Assembly: GCF_018688335.1 (NCBI RefSeq)
Contig: NZ_CP061316.1
Coordinates: 1,054,001-1,118,000 of the forward strand
Length of the DNA stretch: 64,000 bases
Source of the DNA: Polynucleobacter sp. AP-Jannik-300A-C4
Lineage (GTDB): Bacteria; Pseudomonadota; Gammaproteobacteria; Burkholderiales; Burkholderiaceae
Direction: 5' to 3'
In this document: piece after piece, positions 9,469-18,194 of the stretch
How positions within the stretch are numbered: the stretch's first letter is position 1
How the letters are laid out: every line of letters begins with the position of its first letter
The notes under the pieces: generated by a model
The model's database searches: none
What the model was told of the DNA's origin: nothing
What the model saw: the letters and a program-made list of their open reading frames with translations, nothing else
Made by a program: the position numbers and the translations under genes

Positions 9469-10029
9469 ATGAAGTTTTGCTCTCAATGCGCATCACCAAT
9501 TAGCATCAAGATTCCTGCAGATGATTCTCGGGAGCGTCATGTATGCGACTCTTGCGGATTCATTCATTATTTCAATCCACGCAATGTAGTGGGCTCTATT
9601 CCAGTTTATCGCGATCAAATTTTATTGTGCCGTCGCGCAATTGAACCGAGACATGGCTTTTGGACTCTTCCAGCTGGCTTTATGGAACTAGGAGAAAGCA
9701 CTACAACCGGGGCAGCCCGAGAGACACAAGAGGAGGCAGGCGCCATTGTTCAAATTGGCCCACTTTACTCACTGCTCAATGTGCCGCATGCAGAGCAAGT
9801 ACATCTTTTTTATCTCGCCACCATGAGTTCACCAGACTTTCATGCTGGAGAAGAAAGTCTAGAGGTTGCACTATTTGATGAAAAGGATATCCCTTGGAGT
9901 GAGATCGCCTTTCCGACAGTCAAACAGACGCTAGAGTGGTTCTTTGCTGATCGTGCCGCAGGGGTGTTTAATTCAAGCAAAGAGTTTAGCGTGCGCAGTA
10001 GAGATATTCTTCCAACAGAAAAGATCTAG
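9469..10029 (+). CDS. NUDIX hydrolase with N-terminal zinc ribbon
   Basis: A 186-residue protein. Residues 4-29 form a four-cysteine zinc ribbon (CSQC at 4-7 and CDSC at 26-29). The Nudix domain follows, with the box GFMELGESTTTGAARETQEEAG matching GX5EX7REUXEEXGU. The ribbon plus short Nudix domain resembles the C-terminal half of NADH pyrophosphatase NudC or ADP-ribose pyrophosphatases, so a nucleoside-diphosphate derivative is the likely substrate; which one is not visible. The ATG lies 9 bases after the pabBC stop. Confidence 0.88.
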   Translation: MKFCSQCASPISIKIPADDSRERHVCDSCGFIHYFNPRNVVGSIPVYRDQILLCRRAIEPRHGFWTLPAGFMELGESTTTGAARETQEEAGAIVQIGPLYSLLNVPHAEQVHLFYLATMSSPDFHAGEESLEVALFDEKDIPWSEIAFPTVKQTLEWFFADRAAGVFNSSKEFSVRSRDILPTEKI

Positions 10030-10042
10030 ACGCAGCAAGTTT

Positions 10043-10780
10043 ATGAGCAATATCAACTGGCTAGGGTCTCAGGATGAATTTCCAAATCCACTGAATTGCC
10101 CAGACCCTGATCCAACAGTGCCAGGTTTAATTGCAGTCAGTGAGCGAATTTATCCAGGGCAACTGGAACGCGCCTATCACATGGGAATCTTTCCATGGTA
10201 CTCGGATAACCAACCCGTGCTCTGGTGGTCGCCTAATCCCCGAATGATATTAAAGCCCACTCAATTTAAATGTCATGACTCTTTAAAAAAAACCATACGT
10301 CATTTTTTAGCGGATGTCAGAAAAGATATCTGGGTTGATCATGATTTTGGAGCAGTCGTTCGCTCCTGCGCAACTGCGAGTAGAAAAGATCAGGATGGAA
10401 CTTGGATCACCCATGAAATCATGGACGCTTACACTGGCCTTCATGAACAAGGTCACGCCCACAGCATTGCTGTAATGGAGGATGGTCGCCTGATCGGCGG
10501 TCTGTATTGTGTTGCTTTTGGTGGGATGGTATTCGGAGAATCTATGTTTAGCCACCAAGCCGATGCTTCAAAAATTGCCTTAGCAGCTCTCACAGCCTGG
10601 TGCGAGCAACATCAGGTGGAAATGATTGATTGTCAGCAGGAGACTGCCCACCTGGATTCGCTAGGCGCGGCACCAATTTCTCGCGACCAATTTTTAGCCC
10701 ATCTGCAAATTACTCTAAAGCAAACTAATATAGAGATTCCTTGGAAATTTGATAAAGAAATGCTGCGTCACTGGCTATGA
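10043..10780 (+). CDS. aat: Leucyl/phenylalanyl-tRNA--protein transferase
   Basis: The chosen ATG at 10043 (MSNINWLG) gives 245 residues, the normal size; a longer in-frame extension would overlap the NUDIX gene. Diagnostic blocks are the [22 protein letters not shown] active-site segment and [19 protein letters not shown]. Aat transfers Leu or Phe from aminoacyl-tRNA to N-terminal Arg or Lys of proteins, marking them for ClpS/ClpAP. Its stop overlaps the bpt start as ATGA, so the two N-degron transferases are translationally coupled. Confidence 0.96.
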   Translation: MSNINWLGSQDEFPNPLNCPDPDPTVPGLIAVSERIYPGQLERAYHMGIFPWYSDNQPVLWWSPNPRMILKPTQFKCHDSLKKTIRHFLADVRKDIWVDHDFGAVVRSCATASRKDQDGTWITHEIMDAYTGLHEQGHAHSIAVMEDGRLIGGLYCVAFGGMVFGESMFSHQADASKIALAALTAWCEQHQVEMIDCQQETAHLDSLGAAPISRDQFLAHLQITLKQTNIEIPWKFDKEMLRHWL

Positions 10781-11532
10781 CACAATTAAAAGAGCTCCCT
10801 TTAACTGAGCTGCAGTTTTATGCAACAGCCCCCTACCCCTGCAGCTATCTGCCTGGTAGAACTGCTCGCTCACAGGTGGCGACCCCATCGCACTTAATAC
10901 ATGCTGATTTGTATAGTGAACTGGTCAACGCGGGATTTCGTAGAAGCGGTTTATATACCTATCGACCCTATTGCGATGAATGCAATGCTTGCACCGCTAC
11001 CCGCATTCCGGTCAAACACTTCAAACCCAATCGCAGTCAAAAACGCACATTGAAAAAACATGCTGGACTGGAGATTCGTATTCTGAACTTGGGATACCAA
11101 GAAGAGCACCTTGACCTATATAACAACTACCAAAATGAACGTCATGCTGACGGCGACATGGGTCACAGCACTGAAGAGAGCCAAGATCAGTACATGCAAT
11201 TTCTACTGCAAAGTCGAGTGAATTCTAGAATCGTTGAATTTCGGGATGGTCCAGAAGATAGCGAACCTGGACGTCTTCGCATGATCAGCATGATTGATAT
11301 CCTAGATCAAGGCATCTCTTCTGTTTATACCTTCTACGACACCAGTAATCTATCAGCAAGCTATGGAAGCTTTAGCATCCTCTGGCAGGTTCAACAGGCT
11401 TTGAACTTAGAGCTTCCCTATCTTTACCTGGGCTACTACATAAAGGATAGTGAAAAAATGTCCTATAAGGCTAAATTTCAGCCTATTGAGGGTCTAATCA
11501 ATGATCATTGGCAGCCAATCATTGGGCCATAA
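10777..11532 (+). CDS. bpt: Aspartate/glutamate leucyltransferase (Bpt)
   Basis: A 251-residue member of the ATE1-like family. It shows the N-terminal [14 protein letters not shown] and [18 protein letters not shown] region with its conserved cysteines, and the C-terminal [20 protein letters not shown] acceptor-site block. Bacterial Bpt attaches leucine to N-terminal Asp or Glu, complementing Aat, which acts on basic N-termini. It is coupled to aat by a four-base overlap and followed by pyrD 9 bases later. Confidence 0.95.
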   Translation: MTQLKELPLTELQFYATAPYPCSYLPGRTARSQVATPSHLIHADLYSELVNAGFRRSGLYTYRPYCDECNACTATRIPVKHFKPNRSQKRTLKKHAGLEIRILNLGYQEEHLDLYNNYQNERHADGDMGHSTEESQDQYMQFLLQSRVNSRIVEFRDGPEDSEPGRLRMISMIDILDQGISSVYTFYDTSNLSASYGSFSILWQVQQALNLELPYLYLGYYIKDSEKMSYKAKFQPIEGLINDHWQPIIGP

Positions 11533-11541
11533 TATCTACCC

Positions 11542-12573
11542 ATGATCGATAGCTACCCCCTTTTACGCCCCTGGCTTTTTTCTTTAGATCCAGAGCAAGC
11601 TCACAATGTCACCCTTAGCAATTTAGATCGAGCGCAACGTTGGGGTTTATTGCGTTGTCTAGTTAATCAACCTGATCCGGATCCACGCACATTTTGTGGC
11701 ATCACTTTTCCAAATCCTGTAGGGCTTGCTGCAGGCCTCGACAAAGATGGCAAGCATATTGATGCGCTAGGCTCTTTAGGTTTTGGATTCTTAGAGATTG
11801 GAACCGTCACACCCAAACCACAACCCGGCAATCCAAAGCCCCGCATGTTTCGCTTGCCTGAAGCACAAGCCATCATCAATCGTATGGGCTTTAATAACGA
11901 TGGTGTCGATGCATGCGTCAAGCGTGTACGAGAGTCTGCATATTGGCAAAATGGTGGCATTGTTGGACTAAACATTGGCAAGAATGCAAGCACTCCAATA
12001 GAGAATGCTGCGAGTGATTACATCGCTGCTATGGAAGCGGTTTATGACCTTGCTTCGTATATTACTGTCAACATCTCCTCTCCTAACACCCAGAACTTAC
12101 GCGCACTTCAGGGTGAAGATATGCTGCGCTCTCTCCTTAGCTCCCTGCACGTAGCGCGCGAAGCTCTAAGTGATCAGTACGGTGTTCGCAAGCCCCTATT
12201 TTTAAAAATTGCACCGGACTTAGATCAAAGTGATATCAAGCTCATCGCCGATCTCCTGCTGGAATTTAGGATTGACGCCGTTATCGCAACCAATACAACG
12301 ATTGCCCGCGATGCAGTGAAAGGACTTGAGTTTGGCGAAGAACTTGGCGGCCTCTCCGGCGCACCAGTTCGAATTGCCTCTACAGAAGTAGTAAAAAACC
12401 TCAAACAATATTTGGGAGACGCCATTCCGATTATTGGTGTTGGTGGCATTCTCTCGGGCCAGGATGCACTAGAAAAAGTTCAGGCAGGTGCGAGCCTAGT
12501 GCAGATCTATAGTGGGCTGATTTACCGTGGCCCAAAACTCATTAGTGAGTGCGCAGCTGCTCTAAAAAAGTGA
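11542..12573 (+). CDS. pyrD: Dihydroorotate dehydrogenase (quinone), class 2
   Basis: A 343-residue enzyme that oxidises dihydroorotate to orotate in pyrimidine synthesis, passing electrons to quinone at the inner membrane. Evidence is the N-terminal helical membrane-associating segment ([15 protein letters not shown]), [25 protein letters not shown], the catalytic-serine block [22 protein letters not shown] and the FMN phosphate site [29 protein letters not shown]. The extended N-terminus and Ser base place it in class 2. It follows bpt by 9 bases. Confidence 0.97.
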   Translation: MIDSYPLLRPWLFSLDPEQAHNVTLSNLDRAQRWGLLRCLVNQPDPDPRTFCGITFPNPVGLAAGLDKDGKHIDALGSLGFGFLEIGTVTPKPQPGNPKPRMFRLPEAQAIINRMGFNNDGVDACVKRVRESAYWQNGGIVGLNIGKNASTPIENAASDYIAAMEAVYDLASYITVNISSPNTQNLRALQGEDMLRSLLSSLHVAREALSDQYGVRKPLFLKIAPDLDQSDIKLIADLLLEFRIDAVIATNTTIARDAVKGLEFGEELGGLSGAPVRIASTEVVKNLKQYLGDAIPIIGVGGILSGQDALEKVQAGASLVQIYSGLIYRGPKLISECAAALKK

Positions 12574-12621
12574 TTAGCTAGCCCCTGGAATTGGGTTTAG
12601 ATAGGCAATCTGCGTTTCATA

Positions 12622-12651
12622 TTGTGCAATTTCAGCAAAAATCGCTACAAT
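12622..12651 (+). promoter_or_regulatory. Candidate sigma-70 promoter for the IclR-type gene
   Basis: TTGTGC at 12622-12627 and TACAAT at 12646-12651, separated by 18 bases. TACAAT matches five of six positions of the -10 consensus. The predicted start of transcription would fall at about 12658, at the A of the ATG at 12659, implying a leaderless message. Confidence 0.45.
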
Positions 12652-12658
12652 TGACAAC

Positions 12659-13477
12659 ATGAGTACGAGCAAAACCGAAAAAGTGTCAAAAGCACCTGGC
12701 GAGGCTGGTAAAACCGCAATCCAGGTGGTTGAGCGCATGATGAATCTTCTTGATGCCCTAGCCAATCATGAAGAATCCAGCAGCCTTAAAAATCTAGCTG
12801 AAGAGACTGACCTACACCCTTCCACCGCGCACCGCATCCTCAATGACTTAGTAGCCTGCCGATTAGTTGAGCGCGGAGACGGTGGGACTTACAGGCTAGG
12901 CCTTAAGCTGCTTGAGCTTGGCAACCTCGTTAAGGCCCGTTTATCTGTCCGCGAGGCTGCTCAAGCACCAATGCGTGCTCTACATAAGCTTACAGGTGAG
13001 ACCATTAATCTCTCAGTTAGACAAGGTGATGAGATTGTCTACATTGATAGGGCCTATAGCGAGCGCTCTGGCATGCAAGTAGTCCGCGCCATTGGTGGGC
13101 GTGCACCACTTCACCTCACATCGGTTGGGAAATTATTTTTGGCGAGCGATGATCCGAATCAAGTACGCGCCTATGTCACGCGTACAGGTTTAGCGGGGCA
13201 CACCAGAAATAGCATTACGGAGTTAAGTAAACTGGATTTAGAGCTAAATCAAGTGCGCAAATTAGGACATGCAAGCGACAATGAAGAATTAGAGTTAGGC
13301 GTAAGTTGCGTTGCGGCTGAGATTTATGATGACAGTGGCAAGTTAGTCGCAGGACTTTCGTTAAGCTCCCCTACTGATCGCATTCAGTCTGACTGGTTAA
13401 AGCTCTTGCAAGATACAGCCCTGCAGATTTCCAAAGGAATGGGCTACAAACCCAAAGTTAACGAAAATAATTACTGA
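12659..13477 (+). CDS. IclR family transcriptional regulator
   Basis: A 272-residue regulator: an N-terminal winged helix-turn-helix (about residues 20-85, including LKNLAEETDLHPSTAHRILNDLV and GTYRLGLKLLELG) followed by the IclR effector-binding domain with GGRAPLHLTSVGKLFLA and the ELGVSCVAAEIYD segment. The family mostly controls catabolic genes for small carboxylates or aromatics. No target can be assigned; neighbours pyrD and a PBP7-type peptidase are not typical targets. No ribosome site precedes the ATG, and a -10-like TACAAT ends eight bases before it. Confidence 0.92.
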   Translation: MSTSKTEKVSKAPGEAGKTAIQVVERMMNLLDALANHEESSSLKNLAEETDLHPSTAHRILNDLVACRLVERGDGGTYRLGLKLLELGNLVKARLSVREAAQAPMRALHKLTGETINLSVRQGDEIVYIDRAYSERSGMQVVRAIGGRAPLHLTSVGKLFLASDDPNQVRAYVTRTGLAGHTRNSITELSKLDLELNQVRKLGHASDNEELELGVSCVAAEIYDDSGKLVAGLSLSSPTDRIQSDWLKLLQDTALQISKGMGYKPKVNENNY

Positions 13478-13478
13478 G

Positions 13479-13503
13479 AATCAAACACGCTTCGAATTTG
13501 ATT
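13479..13503. terminator. Weak inverted repeat between convergent genes
   Basis: AATCAAA at 13479-13485 pairs with TTTGATT at 13497-13503 around an 11-base loop, right after the IclR gene stop and overlapping the stop of the convergent peptidase gene. The stem is short and AT-rich and the T-run is poor, so terminator activity is doubtful. Confidence 0.25.
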
Positions 13504-14531
13504 TACATTAAGCGACGAATAGCTTGAGGTTCACCTGAGGGCATATGCTCATACCAATCCCGAACCCTCACTGCATCAGCAAAACGCGATTGCGTACCAA
13601 CCGAGTCCAAGAAAACCAGTAGCAAGGGTGTGTTATTCACTCTGGCTTGCATTACTAAACACCTTCCTGCCGCATTAATGAAACCTGTTTTTTGTAGGCC
13701 AATATTCATATCGCCAGCACGCACCAAACGATTAGTATTCAAGAATTTCTGTGGACGCTTTGCAATCACCATAGTGAGATCCGGCCAAGTAGAAAACTCA
13801 CGAATCACTTTATATTGGTAAGCTGCACTCAACATGCGGGCGAGATCTTCGGCTGAAGCTACGTTCTCACTCTTAAGGCCGGTGGGATCAGCAAAAAAGG
13901 AATGTGTCATCCCAATTTCTCTAGCCTTAAGATTCATGGCATCGATAAAGGCTGGGATACCGCCTGGGTAATTTCTACCGAGAGTATATGCTGCCCGATT
14001 TTCAGATGCCATCAAGGACAATAATAGAGCCTCTTCTCTCGTTAAGACCGTACCGCCAGCAAGACGGGAGTTTCTATATATATTCACATCATCTGAGTTA
14101 ATGACGAGTGTCTCATCCATTGGCAATTTAGAGTCAAGCACCACCATTGCAGTCATCAGTTTAGTGATGGATGCGATCGGCAGACTTACAGAGGAGTTTT
14201 TTTCAAAATAAACCTCTTTGGTATCTTGATTAACAACCATCGCAACACTGGACTTCAGATTAAGGTCATCATGTTGACCGCGTAACCCTAAGGCAGTTGC
14301 AAATGAAGGTCTTCCTGCCACCACAGGCTCGCTTGAACGGGTCACCGTGGTCCGAACTGTTTTGGGCTTCTTAGAAGATTTCACTTGCTTCTTTGCAGCC
14401 GATTTGGGCGGCGCCTTGGATGTCTTCGAAGCCTTGGGGTCATTATTGCTTGCACTTGCCTGAAAAGAAGTAATTAGGCCAAATGACATTAGCCCAACAA
14501 ACGCAATAAGCCAAAATCGTTTCAAGTGCAT
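13503..14531 (-). CDS. D-alanyl-D-alanine endopeptidase, PBP7/PbpG-like (peptidase S11)
   Basis: I choose the ATG at 14531 because GGAAGG lies 9 bases upstream and a signal peptide follows at once (hydrophobic FWLIAFVGLMSFGLIT, likely cut after ASA); in-frame ATGs up to 14609 are less supported. The 342-residue product has a Lys/Ser/Pro-rich linker and then an S11 domain with SITK as the SxxK motif, SEN as the SxN motif and KTG in LQKTGFINAAGRCLV. Such enzymes cut peptidoglycan cross-links in the periplasm. Its length and lack of a large C-terminal beta domain favour PbpG over DacA. Confidence 0.88.
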   Translation of the reverse strand: MHLKRFWLIAFVGLMSFGLITSFQASASNNDPKASKTSKAPPKSAAKKQVKSSKKPKTVRTTVTRSSEPVVAGRPSFATALGLRGQHDDLNLKSSVAMVVNQDTKEVYFEKNSSVSLPIASITKLMTAMVVLDSKLPMDETLVINSDDVNIYRNSRLAGGTVLTREEALLLSLMASENRAAYTLGRNYPGGIPAFIDAMNLKAREIGMTHSFFADPTGLKSENVASAEDLARMLSAAYQYKVIREFSTWPDLTMVIAKRPQKFLNTNRLVRAGDMNIGLQKTGFINAAGRCLVMQARVNNTPLLLVFLDSVGTQSRFADAVRVRDWYEHMPSGEPQAIRRLM

Positions 14532-14638
14532 CCCAAATAACCTTCCAAAACTTTTAACATACTGAATGATAAATAACTTTTTCTTCTCTACAGCCATTAT
14601 TGCCTGCATTGACTAGAAAACTCTCTTGTGAGGCACTC

Positions 14639-15526
14639 TTACTCTGCAATCGTAGCAACTGCCTTTGCTTGCCCTCGATTAACCAATATGACTCCAGTCA
14701 TGGTCAATATAAGGCCACCTGCCATCATCAGTGTGAAAGGCTCATCAAATAAAAACCAGGCCATTACTGCAGTAGTTGGTGGTGTTAGGTACAAGAGGCT
14801 TGTTACCTTGGTTGCCGCCCCCTTACGAATCATCATAAATAGTAGACTGATTGATCCGATTGATAAGGGGAAAATTGCCCATAGCAAAGCGCCAATAACC
14901 GAAGCATTCCAAACCATGACTCCAGACTCAAAGTAATACATACAGATGAAGCAAAGAACTGCTGATACGCCAAACTGAATTGATGACCCAGCGCGAAGAT
15001 CAAAGACTGGGCAAAATTTCTTCTGATACAGAGTGCCGAATGTAATAGCAAGTAAAGCAGCGAAAGCAAGAACGTAGCTTAATAATGGGATTTGAGTAAA
15101 GCCAATTTTTTCAGCCACCACCAGAGCCACACCAGCAAACCCAAAACACAATCCAACCCACTGCCGTCCAGTCACCTTTTCAGAAATCCAAGCCGCAAAC
15201 CATGCAGTCAGAATTGGTTGGAGACCGACAATAATTGCAACCAAGCCTGCAGCCATGCCCAAGCGTACGGCAAACCAAACTCCTAATAGGTAACCGAACT
15301 GTAGCAATACCCCAGCAATGGCAATATGCTTCATTTGATGCCAGCTTGGCCAGCTGATTCTCCAGACCAAACTCAGGCATGCCATGGCCATTAAAACACC
15401 CATGAAGCGCCAAAACAGAAATGTGGCTGGCTCGACATAAGGCATCGCTAGACGTGCAATCACAAAACCTGTACTCCATATCACCACAAAGAGTGGTGCA
15501 ATTAGGTTATCTAGCTTCAAACTCAT
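14639..15526 (-). CDS. DMT superfamily transporter (EamA family)
   Basis: A 295-residue integral membrane protein with about ten hydrophobic segments arranged as two repeats, the pattern of EamA drug/metabolite exporters. Recognisable parts are the N-terminal APLFVVIWSTGFVIARL, the first-repeat FRFxxA-like element FLFWRFMGVLMA, and the C-terminal LLYLTPPTTAVMAWFLFDEP segment, which is typical of the second repeat. Transport direction is probably export of an amino acid or metabolite; the substrate is unknown. It lies divergently from the phasin gene. Confidence 0.87.
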   Translation of the reverse strand: MSLKLDNLIAPLFVVIWSTGFVIARLAMPYVEPATFLFWRFMGVLMAMACLSLVWRISWPSWHQMKHIAIAGVLLQFGYLLGVWFAVRLGMAAGLVAIIVGLQPILTAWFAAWISEKVTGRQWVGLCFGFAGVALVVAEKIGFTQIPLLSYVLAFAALLAITFGTLYQKKFCPVFDLRAGSSIQFGVSAVLCFICMYYFESGVMVWNASVIGALLWAIFPLSIGSISLLFMMIRKGAATKVTSLLYLTPPTTAVMAWFLFDEPFTLMMAGGLILTMTGVILVNRGQAKAVATIAE

Positions 15527-15669
15527 GTTTAACTTATTGAAAATAGGCGATTTTTTTATTCAATTAATGATTTTAGGCTTATTTATTCATAACTAGCCCC
15601 GTATGTCTGACAACACTCCTCTTAATATTGCAGCGCACCATTAATACGATAAAATGATAGCTAAATGAA

Positions 15670-15697
15670 TTGACAATATTGAGATAAAGCTCATAGT
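15670..15697 (+). promoter_or_regulatory. Candidate sigma-70 promoter for the phasin gene
   Basis: A perfect TTGACA at 15670-15675 is followed after 16 bases by CATAGT at 15692-15697 (four of six -10 matches). A second option upstream is TTGCAG followed by TAAAAT with a 16-base spacer near 15630-15655. The phasin ATG is at 15733 with a GGGAAG ribosome site. Confidence 0.5.
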
Positions 15698-15732
15698 GAA
15701 GAAATGAATCAGGCCCACAGGAAAGGGAAGAA

Positions 15733-16299
15733 ATGAATCTAACGCCAGAACAAATTGCAGCAGCACAAAAAGCCAATCTAGAAACTTTGAGTGGACTAAC
15801 TAATCAAGCACTTCAGAGCATTGAAAAACTAGTTGAGCTCAATATGCATATTGCCAAACAAAGCTTAGGCGACAGTATGAGCAGCGCCAAAAAGGCATTA
15901 GAAGTAAAAGATATTCAACAACTCCTCGCCCATCAAGCCGAGGCAGTTCAGCCGATGGCTGAAAAAATCATGGCTTATAGCCGTCATTTGTATGAATTAG
16001 CCCATGAAACTCAAGCAAGCTTTACAAAGTCTGCCGAGAAAGAGTTTCAAGCTGGACAGTTAAAAATTAATGCATTGGTTGAGGATTGGACTAAGAATGC
16101 GCCAGCAGGATCTGAGGCTGCTGTTGTCGCCATCAAACAAGCCATTGCCTCTGCTAAAAACGTATTTGAAACTAGCCAAAAAGCTGTCAAACATGCAGTT
16201 GAAGTTGCTCAAACCAATCTGAATAGCGCTAATAGCTCAGTTGAGAAAACAATTAAAGCAAGTAGCAAGCCTGCAAGCAAAGCTACTAAGAAAAAGTAG
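15733..16299 (+). CDS. Phasin family protein
   Basis: A 188-residue, highly helical, Ala/Lys/Gln-rich protein starting MNLTPEQIAAAQKANLETL, the standard opening of Phasin_2 proteins, with SLVELN-like IEKLVELN and the ELAHETQASFTKSAEKEF segment. The last 25 residues are a Lys/Ser-rich tail like those of polyhydroxybutyrate granule proteins that touch DNA. Phasins coat polyhydroxyalkanoate granules and limit their size. No cysteines or signal peptide. It is monocistronic, ended by the hairpin at 16341-16370. No polymer synthase gene is in the window. Confidence 0.92.
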   Translation: MNLTPEQIAAAQKANLETLSGLTNQALQSIEKLVELNMHIAKQSLGDSMSSAKKALEVKDIQQLLAHQAEAVQPMAEKIMAYSRHLYELAHETQASFTKSAEKEFQAGQLKINALVEDWTKNAPAGSEAAVVAIKQAIASAKNVFETSQKAVKHAVEVAQTNLNSANSSVEKTIKASSKPASKATKKK

Positions 16300-16340
16300 C
16301 CCTACCCTATCTCTGTTTTTTCCTTTGGTGAAAAGCAGAA

Positions 16341-16370
16341 AGAAAAAAAGCCCCATGTTCGGGGCTTTTT
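16341..16370. terminator. Bidirectional rho-independent terminator (phasin / lpdA)
   Basis: A-rich AAAAAAAGCCCC, loop ATGTTC, then GGGGCTTTTT. The stem is about nine to ten base pairs with T-runs in both directions, between the convergent phasin and pdh operons. It serves the phasin gene on the plus strand and probably the pdh operon on the minus strand. Confidence 0.88.
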
Positions 16371-16394
16371 CTTAATCGGAAAATAGCAAGCGTT

Positions 16395-18185
16395 CTAATG
16401 TGCCTTCTTTTTTACTGGCGGTAAATCAGTGCAGTGACCATGTGCCGCCTCTGCAGCTAAACCAACTGACTCACCTAAGGTTGGATGCGGATGAATGGTT
16501 TTACCAATATCAACAGCATCAGCACCCATCTCAATCGCAAGACACACTTCACCGATTAAATCACCAGCATGAGTACCTACAATTCCTCCGCCAATGATGC
16601 GTTTGCTGGTAGCATCAAAAATCAACTTAGTGAATCCCTCATCTCGACCATTGGCTATAGCTCTACCACTGGCAGCCCATGGGAATAAACCCTTCTCATA
16701 AGCGATTCCCTGAGCCTTACATTGCTCTTCAGTCAAACCAGCCCAAGCTACTTCTGGATCGGTATAAGCAACAGACGGAATTTGCTTAGCATCGAAGTAA
16801 GATTTTTCACCAGCAGCAACTTCAGCAGCGACATGACCTTCATGCACAGCTTTATGAGCCAGCATGGGTTGACCAACAATGTCGCCAATCGCAAAGATAT
16901 TGTTCACATTGGTACGCATTTGATTGTCGACCGGTATAAAACCTCTCTCATCAACAATGACGCCTGCAGCAGATGCATCAATTTTCTTGCCGTTGGGCGT
17001 GCGTCCCACCGCTACTAGTACTAAGTCATAAGTTTGGGGCTCTGCGGGAGCATTCTCGCCATCAAAACTGACCTGGATACCATCCGCTTTTACTTCAGCT
17101 TTTGACGCACGGGTCTTGAGCATGATCTTTTCAAAACGGCCAGAGTTAAATTTCTCCCAAACCTTTTCTAAATCACGATCGGCTCCGGCCATCAGACCAT
17201 CCATCATCTCAGCAATATCTATACGGGAGCCTAAGGTGCTGTAGACAGTAGCCATCTCCAGACCAATAATGCCGCCGCCAATCACTAACATGCGCTTTGG
17301 AATACTCTTGAGCAATAAGGCACCAGTACTATCCACGATGCGCGGATCTTCCGGCAAAAATGGGAGCTTTACTGGCTGACTTCCAGCTGCAATGATTGCC
17401 TTTTGAAAACGCACTACTTCTTTTTGACCAGCTAGATCTTGACCATCGCCTTTAGTGAGCTCAACCTCAACATGATTCGCATCCAAGAAGCGTCCCAACC
17501 CACGCACCACAGTTACTTTGCGCGCTTTAGCCATACCAGCCAATCCGCCGGTTAACTTAGCAATGACAGAGTCTTTGTAGCCACGCAATTGATCAATCTC
17601 AATTTTGGGGGCGCCATAACTAATGCCATGCTTAGACATCGTTTTTACTTCATCCATCACTGCAGTCGTGTGGAGCAAAGCCTTTGATGGAATGCAGCCC
17701 ACGTTCAAACAAACACCGCCTAATGTTGCATAACGCTCAATCAAAATCGTGTTCATGCCTAAATCTGCGCTACGGAATGCAGCGCTATATCCACCGGGAC
17801 CAGCGCCCAATACAAGCACTTCACACTCGTGATCCACTTTGCCGCTGTACTGACCAGCGATAGGAGCAGTGATCACTGGAGCCGATACTGGGACTGGTGC
17901 AGGAGTTGGACTGGCTGCGGGTGAAGAAGCCTGAGGAGCGGATGCTGCTCCGACTTCAATCTCAGCAATCGCACTACCCTTGCTCACTTTGTCGCCAGCT
18001 TTTACAGAAATACTGAGAATGGTTCCTGCAGCATCCGCTGGAACTTCCATGGTTGCTTTGTCAGATTCAAGAACAAGTAATGGCTGTTCTTTTTCAATCA
18101 CATCACCCACTTTAATGAGTACTTCAATTACCGGAACATCTGAGTAATCACCAATATCTGGCACGAGAATAATTTGCTTAGCCAT
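16395..18185 (-). CDS. lpdA: Dihydrolipoyl dehydrogenase (E3) with N-terminal lipoyl domain
   Basis: A 596-residue E3. Residues 1-78 are a lipoyl domain with Lys43 in ESDKATM, followed by an Ala/Pro linker to about residue 108. The FAD fold starts at GAGPGG (127-132), the redox disulfide is Cys159/Cys164 in GGVCLNVGCIPSK, the NAD-binding GGGIIGLEMA lies mid-protein, and HPHPTLGES near the C-terminus supplies the His-Glu pair. It reoxidises dihydrolipoyl groups of the pyruvate dehydrogenase complex. Lipoyl-E3 fusions are typical of beta-proteobacteria and Neisseria. It is the last gene of aceE-aceF-lpdA, 9 bases after aceF. Confidence 0.97.
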   Translation of the reverse strand: MAKQIILVPDIGDYSDVPVIEVLIKVGDVIEKEQPLLVLESDKATMEVPADAAGTILSISVKAGDKVSKGSAIAEIEVGAASAPQASSPAASPTPAPVPVSAPVITAPIAGQYSGKVDHECEVLVLGAGPGGYSAAFRSADLGMNTILIERYATLGGVCLNVGCIPSKALLHTTAVMDEVKTMSKHGISYGAPKIEIDQLRGYKDSVIAKLTGGLAGMAKARKVTVVRGLGRFLDANHVEVELTKGDGQDLAGQKEVVRFQKAIIAAGSQPVKLPFLPEDPRIVDSTGALLLKSIPKRMLVIGGGIIGLEMATVYSTLGSRIDIAEMMDGLMAGADRDLEKVWEKFNSGRFEKIMLKTRASKAEVKADGIQVSFDGENAPAEPQTYDLVLVAVGRTPNGKKIDASAAGVIVDERGFIPVDNQMRTNVNNIFAIGDIVGQPMLAHKAVHEGHVAAEVAAGEKSYFDAKQIPSVAYTDPEVAWAGLTEEQCKAQGIAYEKGLFPWAASGRAIANGRDEGFTKLIFDATSKRIIGGGIVGTHAGDLIGEVCLAIEMGADAVDIGKTIHPHPTLGESVGLAAEAAHGHCTDLPPVKKKAH

Positions 18186-18194
18186 ATCTTTTCC

